Shown here piece by piece: positions 44,769-52,584 of a DNA stretch of 64,000 nt. Every line of letters starts with the position of its first letter. Within the stretch, counting starts at the first letter, position 1. The stretch is from Anaerophilus nitritigenes (GTDB taxonomy: Bacteria > Bacillota > Clostridia > Peptostreptococcales > Thermotaleaceae): NCBI RefSeq assembly GCF_004138215.1, contig NZ_RYYS01000064.1, forward strand, positions 62,001 to 126,000. Direction: 5' to 3'. The position numbers and the translations under genes are program-made. The notes beneath the pieces are model-generated. The model saw nothing but the letters and a program-made list of their open reading frames with translations, did not search any database and was not told the DNA's origin.

Positions 44769-45803
44769 ATGCAGCTATTGGATTTAATACTGAATAAATA
44801 CAAGGTCGTTTCAGTTGTAGGGATGTCAAAAAATGCAGGAAAAACAGTAACCCTAAATCAAATTATTGATGAAGCCATGGAAAAAAATATCAAAATAGGA
44901 TTGACTTCTACAGGAAGAGACGGAGAAAATCAAGATCTTGTGACTCAAACAGAAAAACCTATGATTTATGTAGAGGAAGGAACTTTACTTGCAACAACAG
45001 AAGGGACTTTCAAATACACAGAAGCAAAGCTTGAAATCTTAGAAGTTACAGATTTTTCAACAGCTATGGGAAAAATTGTGATTGTTCAAGCCAAAACTTC
45101 AGGATATGTTCAGATTGCAGGACCAAATACAAACCGAGAAATCAAAATGGTATGTGATAAACTTCTAGCAAGAGGAGCAGATTTAATAGTAGTAGATGGA
45201 GCATTAGATCGAATTTCATCTGCTTCACCATCTATTACAGAGGCTACCATATTGGCAACAGGGGCAGTAATTAGTCGTGATATGAACAAAGTTATAGAAA
45301 AGACAATGCATCAAGTACAGTTATTTGCATTGCCACCAGTACAAGATCGAGATATTAAAATCATGGCACAAGAAATAATAGATCAAAAAGGTTATGCCAT
45401 TATTGATGAAGATAAAAAAGTAACTTCTATTGACATACAAACAGCACTAAATAGTGGAGATATAATTGGAAGAGCTATTACAGATGAAACAAGATATGTA
45501 GTTATAGGAGGGTCTTTAGTAACCAATACTCTAAAAAAGATTGTTGAAACTACTAGAAAATACAAAAATGTAATTTTTATAGTAAGGGATGCAACAAAGA
45601 TATTCATATCTTCAAAAGATTGGCTGTTTTTTAAAAAAGCAGGCGTTCAAGTACAAGTGATCGATAAAATGGATCCTTTAGCGGTGACAATTAACCCTTA
45701 TGCTCCTCAAGGATATTATTATGAGCCAGAAGAATTTCTGGCAAATATGAAAAAGTTTTTAAATCCAATTCCTGTTTTTGATGTTGTGTTAGGTGGTGAG
45801 TAA
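44769..45803 (+). CDS. kamB: KamB, putative lysine 5,6-aminomutase reactivation subunit
   Basis: 344 aa P-loop protein. Walker A is GMSKNAGKT at about residues 18-26 and a Walker B-like LIVVDGAL lies near 140. KamB is a conserved member of the lysine operon in Clostridia and Fusobacteria. It has long been annotated as unknown; pairing with the MutS-like KamC three bases downstream suggests the ATP-dependent activating protein described biochemically for lysine 5,6-aminomutase. That role is inference here. GAGGGGG precedes the ATG. Confidence 0.88.
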   Translation: MQLLDLILNKYKVVSVVGMSKNAGKTVTLNQIIDEAMEKNIKIGLTSTGRDGENQDLVTQTEKPMIYVEEGTLLATTEGTFKYTEAKLEILEVTDFSTAMGKIVIVQAKTSGYVQIAGPNTNREIKMVCDKLLARGADLIVVDGALDRISSASPSITEATILATGAVISRDMNKVIEKTMHQVQLFALPPVQDRDIKIMAQEIIDQKGYAIIDEDKKVTSIDIQTALNSGDIIGRAITDETRYVVIGGSLVTNTLKKIVETTRKYKNVIFIVRDATKIFISSKDWLFFKKAGVQVQVIDKMDPLAVTINPYAPQGYYYEPEEFLANMKKFLNPIPVFDVVLGGE

Positions 45804-45805
45804 AG

Positions 45806-47437
45806 ATGTTTATTTCCGAACAAATATTTAAAAATTTAGAGCTTGACTATATTTTTAATAGAATTACTGTATATACTCCTTATGGAGATACTGCTAAAAA
45901 ACAGATGATTCCTTATTTAAAAGAACAAAAGTCGGTACTTTTAGAAGAATATGAACGAATTGAAAAGGTAGTGAGTTTGATTCAAAAGCATAGATACACA
46001 TTAGTAGATATGCGAAATATATTTAAACACATTAAAGATTTGAGAGGTTCTTTTAAAAGGATTGAAGAAGATGAGGTCTTAAGCACAGTAGAATTATTTG
46101 AAATCAAAAGCTTCTTATTTTTGCTTGAACAAATGGATGTAAATATTCAAAAGTTAAATTGGAACGTGCCACTAGATTTAAAGATTATGCCTATGCCCAG
46201 CCTAATGGATCTATTAGATCCAGAAAAAAATGGTGTCAATACTTTTTATATATATGATACCTATTCAGAAAAATTATTATCTTTAAGAAAACAAATTAAA
46301 GATATGGAAAGCCAAATACAACGTTCTAAAAAACAAGCAAGAGAAGATGTACAACAACAAATTAATATGAAAGTAAGACCAAATGGTGAAATATCTGTAA
46401 ATAAGAGTGATCAAAAAGCAGTAAAGGCTTTGGAAAATTGTTCTCGCCTTGTATATAGTTCAGAAACTTACATGAATATTACTTTTAAAGTCAAACTTGA
46501 AGAAAATATAGATGAAATACTTAAAAAACTAGAAGAACTAAAATTAAAAGAAGAAGAAGAAGAATTTGTTATAAGAACAAGTTTGACTCAAGCTTTAAAA
46601 AAGGAAATTAAAGATCTTTATAAAAATATAAAAGCTATCGGATTATTAGATCTTTTAATTGCTAAGGGATACTTGGCAATAGGAATGGAAGCTGTAAAGC
46701 CTAAAATTTCAGATAAAGAATCCCTTACGATCATCGATGGAAGACATATAAAAGTCTCTGACACTCTTCGAAAACAGGGAAAGGAATTTACACCTATTTC
46801 TGTAAATTTAAAAAAAGGTGTTACCTGTATTACAGGTGCTAATATGGGAGGAAAAACCATATCCTTAAAACTTATAGGAGTTTTAAGTGCTATGGCCCAA
46901 TTTGGATTATTTGTTCCTGCAAAAGAGATGACTTTTTCAATAAAGAATTATATATTTTTCTCTTTAGGAGATTTGCAGTCAACAGATATGGGACTGAGTA
47001 CTTTTGGGGCAGAAATATTACAAATTAAAAATATTATTGAGAGAGCTTATGAAAGTGGACTCATTTTAATTGATGAGCTAGCAAGAGGAACAAATCCATC
47101 TGAAGGATATGCAATTTCTAAAGCACTAATCAATTTCTTAAAGGAGAAAGAGACGATTACAGTGATTACTTCTCATTTTGATGGATTAACATCTGATGAT
47201 GATATTGATCATCTACAAGTAAAAGGTCTTAAAGGAGTAGATTATGAGGCATTAAAAGAAGAAATTGGAAAAACCTTAGAAGGTGGAATAGAAGTTGTTC
47301 ATAAATATATGGATTATAGATTGATAGAAGTAAAAAACAAATATGAAGTACCAAGAGATGCTATTAATATTGCAAGACTTATGGGACTTCAAGAGCATCT
47401 ATTAAAAGATGCAGAGAAATATCTACAACAATGTTAA
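45806..47437 (+). CDS. kamC: KamC, MutS-like ATPase of the lysine aminomutase reactivation system
   Basis: 543 aa with the MutS C-terminal lever and ATPase domains but no mismatch-recognition domain. Walker A is GANMGGKTISLK near residue 348, Walker B is LILIDELARGTNPSEG near 420, with the STFGAE ABC-like signature before it. It is tightly coupled to kamB. A DNA-repair role is unlikely given the operon; it probably uses ATP to exchange damaged B12 in the KamDE mutase. Inference from family context. Confidence 0.88.
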   Translation: MFISEQIFKNLELDYIFNRITVYTPYGDTAKKQMIPYLKEQKSVLLEEYERIEKVVSLIQKHRYTLVDMRNIFKHIKDLRGSFKRIEEDEVLSTVELFEIKSFLFLLEQMDVNIQKLNWNVPLDLKIMPMPSLMDLLDPEKNGVNTFYIYDTYSEKLLSLRKQIKDMESQIQRSKKQAREDVQQQINMKVRPNGEISVNKSDQKAVKALENCSRLVYSSETYMNITFKVKLEENIDEILKKLEELKLKEEEEEFVIRTSLTQALKKEIKDLYKNIKAIGLLDLLIAKGYLAIGMEAVKPKISDKESLTIIDGRHIKVSDTLRKQGKEFTPISVNLKKGVTCITGANMGGKTISLKLIGVLSAMAQFGLFVPAKEMTFSIKNYIFFSLGDLQSTDMGLSTFGAEILQIKNIIERAYESGLILIDELARGTNPSEGYAISKALINFLKEKETITVITSHFDGLTSDDDIDHLQVKGLKGVDYEALKEEIGKTLEGGIEVVHKYMDYRLIEVKNKYEVPRDAINIARLMGLQEHLLKDAEKYLQQC

Positions 47438-47492
47438 CGGTTAGCCGTTAGTATTTTGCAGATGCTAACTGCTAACGGCTAAATGCTAACTA
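47438..47492 (+). repeat. GTTAGC heptamer repeats forming a hairpin between kamC and kamD
   Basis: TTAGCCGTTAG pairs perfectly with CTAACGGCTAA, 11 bp, around a loop; further TGCTAAC units flank the right arm (about 47440-47491). No T run. The unit recurs in the hairpin after kamA. Confidence 0.65.
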
Positions 47493-47510
47493 AAAAAAGG
47501 AGGAAAAAGA

Positions 47511-49067
47511 ATGCAAAGTAAGTTAAACCTAGACCAAAGCATTATTGATAGAGCAAGAAAATCTTCTGAAAAAATTGCAGCAGACACTCAAATTTTTATC
47601 GACAAACATACAACAGTAACAGTAGAGAGAGCTGTTGCTAGACTTTTAGGAATAGATGGTATTGATGAAATTGAAGTACCACTACCAAATGTTGTAGTAG
47701 ACAACATTAAAGAAGGTGGTGGATTAGGAGCAGGAGCAGCTTACTGGATTGGTAATGCGATGATCCACACTAAAAAAGAGCCTCAAGAGATTGCTGAAAT
47801 GGTTTCAAGAGGAGAACTTGATTTGACAAAAGTTCCTGTAGCAGATGATGAAAAAATCAAAGAAGCTGTTCAAGGAATTGCCGTAAAAATGGTTGAAAGA
47901 ATTAGACAAAATAGAGCACAAAGAGATCATTTTTTAGCTACATTAGGAGAAGGTCCAAGACCATATCTATATGTAATTGTTGCGACTGGTAATATCTATG
48001 AAGACGTATTGCAAGCACAAGCTGCTGCAAAACAAGGAGCAGATATTATCGCAGTAATCAGAACAACAGGTCAAAGTTTACTTGACTATGTACCTTATGG
48101 ACCAACTACTGAAGGTTTTGGTGGAACGTATGCAACACAAGAAAACTTCAGAATCATGAGAAAAGCATTAGATGAAGTTGGTCAAGAGGTTGGAAAATAT
48201 ATTAGATTATGTAACTACTGTTCAGGACTTTGTATGCCAGAGATTGCAGCTATGGGTGCAATGGAAAGATTAGACGTAATGCTAAATGATGCATTATACG
48301 GAATTTTATTTAGAGATATCAATATTCAAAGAACGTTAGTTGACCAATATTTCTCAAGAATTATCAATGGTTTTGCAGGAGTTATTATAAATACTGGAGA
48401 AGATAACTATCTAACAACTGCAGATGCTATAGAAGAAGCACATACAGTGCTTGCATCTCAATTTATCAATGAGCAATTTGCATTAGTAGCTGGACTTCCA
48501 GAAGAACAAATGGGACTTGGTCATGCATTTGAAATGGATCCACAAACTAAAAATGGTTTCTTATATGAATTATCACAAGCACAAATGGCAAGAGAAATAT
48601 TCCCTAAAGCACCACTTAAATATATGCCACCAACAAAATTCATGACAGGAGATATCTACAAAGGTCATATTCAAGATGCACTATTTAATATGGTTGCAAT
48701 CATGACAAACCAAAGTCTTCAATTATTAGGAATGCTTACAGAAGCAATCCATACTCCACTACTACAAGATAGAGCATTATCTATTGACAATGCTAAATAT
48801 GTATTTAACAATGCTAGAGATATTTCCGGTGAAATAGAGTTTAAAAAAGATGGAATCATTCAAAAAAGAGCACAAGAAGTATTAGCTCATGCTGCTGATT
48901 TGTTAGAACAAATCGAAGAAGAAGGAATGTTTGAAACAATTGCACAAGGTAAATTTGCAGGAATCAGAAGAGCAATAGATGGAGGAAAAGGTCTTGAAGG
49001 AGTTACTACAAAAGATCCAAAACACTTCAACCCATTTGTTGAATTAATGTTAGGAGGTGCAAGATAA
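47511..49067 (+). CDS. kamD: lysine 5,6-aminomutase subunit alpha
   Basis: 518 aa. It is the large TIM-barrel subunit that binds PLP and adenosylcobalamin with KamE. Conserved stretches include PLPNVVVDNIKEGGGLGAGAAYWIGNAM and RTTGQSLLDYVPYGPTTEGFGGTYATQ. The enzyme moves the terminal amino group of beta-lysine to give 3,5-diaminohexanoate. AAGGAGG precedes the ATG. The stop overlaps the kamE start, so the subunits are coupled. Confidence 0.96.
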   Translation: MQSKLNLDQSIIDRARKSSEKIAADTQIFIDKHTTVTVERAVARLLGIDGIDEIEVPLPNVVVDNIKEGGGLGAGAAYWIGNAMIHTKKEPQEIAEMVSRGELDLTKVPVADDEKIKEAVQGIAVKMVERIRQNRAQRDHFLATLGEGPRPYLYVIVATGNIYEDVLQAQAAAKQGADIIAVIRTTGQSLLDYVPYGPTTEGFGGTYATQENFRIMRKALDEVGQEVGKYIRLCNYCSGLCMPEIAAMGAMERLDVMLNDALYGILFRDINIQRTLVDQYFSRIINGFAGVIINTGEDNYLTTADAIEEAHTVLASQFINEQFALVAGLPEEQMGLGHAFEMDPQTKNGFLYELSQAQMAREIFPKAPLKYMPPTKFMTGDIYKGHIQDALFNMVAIMTNQSLQLLGMLTEAIHTPLLQDRALSIDNAKYVFNNARDISGEIEFKKDGIIQKRAQEVLAHAADLLEQIEEEGMFETIAQGKFAGIRRAIDGGKGLEGVTTKDPKHFNPFVELMLGGAR

Positions 49068-49837
49068 TGTCAACAAATCAAATAGACTTAACTAAAATTA
49101 AACCATATGGAGACACAATGAATGACGGGATAGTACAATTATGCTTTACCCTTCCAGTTCCTTGTGGAGATGAAGCAAAAGAAGCTGCTAAACGTCTTGC
49201 AGCTAAAATGGGACTTGAAGAACCAGCTGTTTCTCATGCACAAGATCTTGGTGTAGGATATACAATGTTTGTAATGTATGGAAAATGCTCTCATACAATT
49301 GATTTTACAACTATTGAAGTACCAAAAGTAGAAGTAACATCTTTTGGTAAAGAAGGTGTAGAAGAATATATTGCAGAAAATATTAAAAGAAAAGTTGTTA
49401 TTGTAGGAGCATGTACTGGTACAGATGCTCATACAGTAGGTATTGATGCTATTATGAACATGAAAGGTTACAATCACCACTATGGACTTGAAAGATATGA
49501 AGGTGTAGATGCATACAACTTAGGAAGCCAAGTGCCAAACGAAGAATTCATTGCAAAAGCAATTGAATTAAATGCAGACGTATTATTAGTATCTCAAGTA
49601 GTTACACAAAAAGATGTTCATATCCAAAACCTTACAAACCTAGTAGAACTTATTGAAGCAGAAGGAATTCGTGATAAAGTGGTATTGATTTGTGGAGGAC
49701 CTAGAGTTAGCCATGAGCTTGCAACAGAATTAGGATATGATGCAGGTTTTGGTGCTGGATCTTATGCAGATGATGTTGGAACTTTTGCTGTAACTGAAAT
49801 TGTTAAAAGAGGATTAGTAGATAGAGAAAAATTATAA
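49067..49837 (+). CDS. kamE: lysine 5,6-aminomutase subunit beta
   Basis: 256 aa. The cobalamin-binding DxHxxG motif is DAHTVG at 120-125 (His122 as the lower cobalt ligand), and Lys133 in NMKGYNHH is the likely PLP lysine, keeping the spacing known in the characterised enzyme (His133/Lys144). A Rossmann B12 domain fills the rest. The start overlaps the kamD stop by one base. It ends the operon. Confidence 0.96.
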   Translation: MSTNQIDLTKIKPYGDTMNDGIVQLCFTLPVPCGDEAKEAAKRLAAKMGLEEPAVSHAQDLGVGYTMFVMYGKCSHTIDFTTIEVPKVEVTSFGKEGVEEYIAENIKRKVVIVGACTGTDAHTVGIDAIMNMKGYNHHYGLERYEGVDAYNLGSQVPNEEFIAKAIELNADVLLVSQVVTQKDVHIQNLTNLVELIEAEGIRDKVVLICGGPRVSHELATELGYDAGFGAGSYADDVGTFAVTEIVKRGLVDREKL

Positions 49838-49842
49838 GAATA

Positions 49843-49887
49843 AATATAAAAATACTTAAGGCATTTGCCTTAAGTATTTTTATATTT
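49843..49887 (+). terminator. intrinsic terminator of the lysine operon
   Basis: Very long stem: ATATAAAAATACTTAAGGCA pairs with its complement around TT, and the right arm ends in a T-rich tract. Confidence 0.9.
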
Positions 49888-49989
49888 AGGTATGATTATA
49901 AAAATCCAATAGAATAGATAGCCTAAAAGTTTCATTTTGAGATTTCTATAATCTCATGAATCTCTAAAATCTAAAACTTTGAAAACTCG

Positions 49990-50028
49990 CCTTGTAGGGA
50001 ACGATCCCAGTGTCGTTCTTGCTTTAGG
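49990..50028. repeat. GC-richer hairpin resembling an intergenic repeat
   Basis: GGAACGA/TCGTTCT stem flanked by a CCT/AGG pair, with TGTAGGGAACGATCCC-type sequence. It stands out from the AT-rich surroundings and has no T run. Confidence 0.4.
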
Positions 50029-50115
50029 ATAATTATGTTTATAAAAATAATATATACTAAAAGAAAAGTAAGAATATGACGAAATAATAAATAGACAAAT
50101 AGAAGAGGTGAAGAA

Positions 50116-51246
50116 ATGAAAAAAACAAGACTATTGGTAGTGATGATGACTTTATTGAGTTTTACATTTTCTGCATATGCTTTTGACCTTACTTATGAAG
50201 GTGTAGAAAACTATACAAGTATGTATCAAAATAGTAACTTTACAGATGTAGGAAATCATTGGGCAAAAAAATCTATTTATAAGATGGGGATTTTAGAAGT
50301 AGTAAAAGGAACAAATAAATTTTATCCAAACGCCAAGATCTCAAGAGAAGAAGCGTTAATGTGGATGGTACGACTCTTAGGAGGAGAAGAAGAAGCTCAA
50401 ACACTAGCACAAGGGAATATAAAAGATATAGATACTGGAAAATATCAATTTAATACAAAAAATGATACTTATATGGATGCTTATATTCAAGTTGCTCAAA
50501 ATCTAGGGATTCTTACTGGAGATGAAATAAAAGCAATTGAAAAACTATCAGATGCTCAAAAGGAAAAAATAGATCAACATATTGAAACTAAAAGAGAGAA
50601 ATATGAGGATGATGAAGATTTAAAACCTCAACAATTAAGAAATATAGAAAGAATAACAAAAGATCAAATGAAAAGAGCATATACTTGGAAAGTATCTGTA
50701 GATAAAGAACAATCTATTTTATGGGCAGCAAGAACTTTAGGGCTTAGTCCTGTCTATGAAAATCAACAAAGAGTTTATACAATGAAAGATTTTAAAAATA
50801 TAAAAACTGAAAATATACCTATGATAGAGGCTGCCTTACAAGCAGGAATAATAAATGGTGATGGGGGACGGTTAAACCCTAAAGCTAATATTACAAGAGC
50901 TCAGTTATCAGCTGTATTAGATACAGCCTCTGAGACAATACTTAGAATGAAAGGATATAATGTAGAATATGGAGAGATACAAAAAATACAAAACTATGTG
51001 TCCTCTCAGCAAAATCCTAGATTTTTAAATTTAGTAGGAGTAGAAAATTCAGTAATTACTATTTTAAATGATGATGGTATCTATGGAGATATTTTGATAC
51101 AAGGATCTAATATATCTAGTTTTCATAAGGGTTTCCCAGTGTATAAAAATGGAAAAGTCAATCCTCCTTCTGTGATTGGAATAGGAGATATGATTAAAAT
51201 TTATAAAAACCCAGAAGGAAAAATATTTTATGTAGAGATAGAATAA
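50116..51246 (+). CDS. S-layer homology (SLH) domain protein
   Basis: 376 aa with a signal peptide (hydrophobic residues 5-22, cleavage after AYA). One SLH domain is at about 40-95 (FTDVGNHWAKKSIYKMGILEVVKGT.KFYPNAKISREEAL), with further SLH-like segments near 100-140 and 225-280 (MIEAALQAGIINGDGGRLNPKANITRAQL). The C-terminal 80 residues form a beta-rich domain. SLH proteins bind pyruvylated wall polymers. It has no ribosome site doubt (AGAGGTG). Head of the surface-protein locus and the only SLH carrier visible here. Confidence 0.9.
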   Translation: MKKTRLLVVMMTLLSFTFSAYAFDLTYEGVENYTSMYQNSNFTDVGNHWAKKSIYKMGILEVVKGTNKFYPNAKISREEALMWMVRLLGGEEEAQTLAQGNIKDIDTGKYQFNTKNDTYMDAYIQVAQNLGILTGDEIKAIEKLSDAQKEKIDQHIETKREKYEDDEDLKPQQLRNIERITKDQMKRAYTWKVSVDKEQSILWAARTLGLSPVYENQQRVYTMKDFKNIKTENIPMIEAALQAGIINGDGGRLNPKANITRAQLSAVLDTASETILRMKGYNVEYGEIQKIQNYVSSQQNPRFLNLVGVENSVITILNDDGIYGDILIQGSNISSFHKGFPVYKNGKVNPPSVIGIGDMIKIYKNPEGKIFYVEIE

Positions 51247-51273
51247 AAAAAATCGCATTATGCGATTTTTTTT
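51246..51273. terminator. bidirectional intrinsic terminator
   Basis: AAAAAATCGCA pairs with TGCGATTTTTT around TTA, with A and T runs on both sides; it serves the converging SLH and - strand genes. Confidence 0.85.
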
Positions 51274-52189
51274 ATTCTTCATATTTTACTTCAAAAGAAT
51301 TATCTTTGTCTTTGAATTCGTATCTTCCAATACTATTTCCTTTGTCTTTGTCATGAACATAAACCATTACATTTATGTCAAAGGCATCATTAACTTCTTT
51401 ACAAACATCTTTTATAAATTTTTCGAATTCTTTTTTATCTCTACTTCTCCAATCTCTATCATTTTTGTAAAAGTCTCCATACATTTTTACATCTATGGTA
51501 TTACTATAATTTACAAGTTTATAATCAAATTTTAAGGTTCTTCCATCATTTTTATGACGATCGTAATGATCATTTAAAATCTTTTCTACATCATCTAGAT
51601 CATTAGAAGAACTAGATGATCCTCCGTAAGTATAATCATCTTTTAATTTATTTCTATATTCATCATAACTATATTCTGCAATTCTATCTCTATCCTTATC
51701 ATATACTGTAATTTCAATATCTTTTTCATATTTCCTGTTTACTTCTTTACAAATATCTTTTATAAAATCTTCGAAATTGGAGTTGCTTCTGCTTTTCCAG
51801 ATACGATCATCCCGATCAAAATCGGCATAAATTTTTACTTGTATTTTACCACTAGAGAGTTGAGATACAGTAAAATCATCAAAATACATAGTTCGACCAT
51901 TGTTTTTATGATTATCATATCGATCGTTTAAAATATCTTGTACGTCTTTAATGCTACTACTAGAATTGCTACTACTAGTAGATGTACTACGTTCATTTCT
52001 TAAAATTTCAAGTTCTATTTTCTTTTGACTAAGTTGAAATTTAAGATTTGTAATTTCAATATTTTTTTGATCTAGTTCATATTGAAGAGCACTTATATTT
52101 GCTGGACTATAAGATGTTGCATTTCCTATTATCGTTCCTGAAAACATTAGACTTAAAGTTAAGGAAAATACTAAAATTTTTCTTTTCAT
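51272..52189 (-). CDS. secreted protein with two copies of an unrecognised domain
   Basis: 305 aa from ATG 52189, with GGAGG upstream (TTG 52204 precedes the site and is rejected). A signal peptide (residues 1-24) is followed by a coiled coil rich in E/K/Q (about 30-70) and a serine-rich linker. Two homologous domains of about 90 aa follow: ILNDRYDNHKNNGRTM ... DFIKDICKEVN and ILNDHYDRHKNDGRTL ... KFIKDVCKEVN, joined by a second serine-rich linker. No known family recognised. It is convergent with the SLH gene and divergent from the giant surface operon, so probably exported to the cell surface. Confidence 0.75.
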   Translation of the reverse strand: MKRKILVFSLTLSLMFSGTIIGNATSYSPANISALQYELDQKNIEITNLKFQLSQKKIELEILRNERSTSTSSSNSSSSIKDVQDILNDRYDNHKNNGRTMYFDDFTVSQLSSGKIQVKIYADFDRDDRIWKSRSNSNFEDFIKDICKEVNRKYEKDIEITVYDKDRDRIAEYSYDEYRNKLKDDYTYGGSSSSSNDLDDVEKILNDHYDRHKNDGRTLKFDYKLVNYSNTIDVKMYGDFYKNDRDWRSRDKKEFEKFIKDVCKEVNDAFDINVMVYVHDKDKGNSIGRYEFKDKDNSFEVKYEE

Positions 52190-52204
52190 AATGAATACCT
52201 CCAA

Positions 52205-52584
52205 AATATTATATACTCATTTTATTGTATCACAATAAAGAGTGAAACCTCAACCGTGAAAAAAGGACTATATTATAGTTTTGTTTAATAAAAGATTTAT
52301 AAAAAACATAAGCAAAATCTAATGAGTATTCCTAATTTTTATGAATTTCTATTTAAATTAACATTTAGCTTAAGAATAGTCCAAAAGAACTATATGAGGG
52401 TTGTAATAAAAAAGAAACAAACAATACAAGAAAAATTTGGTAGAATAAGAAGTAGGTAAAAAATAAAGAAAAGTCGAAATTTGTCCGATAATATAAGCAA
52501 AAGGGTATTTTTTATAGATTTTTTCAAAATTGAAACATATAAAATAAAGTTTATGTTATACGGACTTTAAAATGGAGGGATTAC
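52205..52584. other. divergent intergenic region with sigma-D-like promoter
   Basis: 380 bases without an ORF. It carries the promoter of the - strand secreted gene and that of the + strand giant surface operon. The strongest signal is the sigma-D-like element at 52464-52491; a TTGAAA-type sigma-A candidate at 52530 lacks a good -10. Confidence 0.45.
52464..52491 (+). promoter_or_regulatory. sigma-D (sigma-28)-like promoter of the surface-protein operon
   Basis: TAAA (52464-52467), a 16-base spacer and TCCGATAA (52484-52491), against the consensus TAAA-N15-GCCGATAA: 7 of 8 in the -10. It lies about 90 bases before the start of the 1270-aa protein. Confidence 0.5.

Noticed and set aside
45806-47437. 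DNA mismatch repair MutS2 for kamC
   Set aside because: It lacks the N-terminal recognition and the Smr nuclease domains and lies within the lysine operon.
42283-49837. Ornithine fermentation (ord, oraS/oraE, ortAB) as the pathway for this operon
   Set aside because: KamA matches lysine 2,3-aminomutase, KamD/E have the lysine 5,6-mutase layout and sizes, and the dehydrogenase matches the 3,5-diaminohexanoate enzyme.
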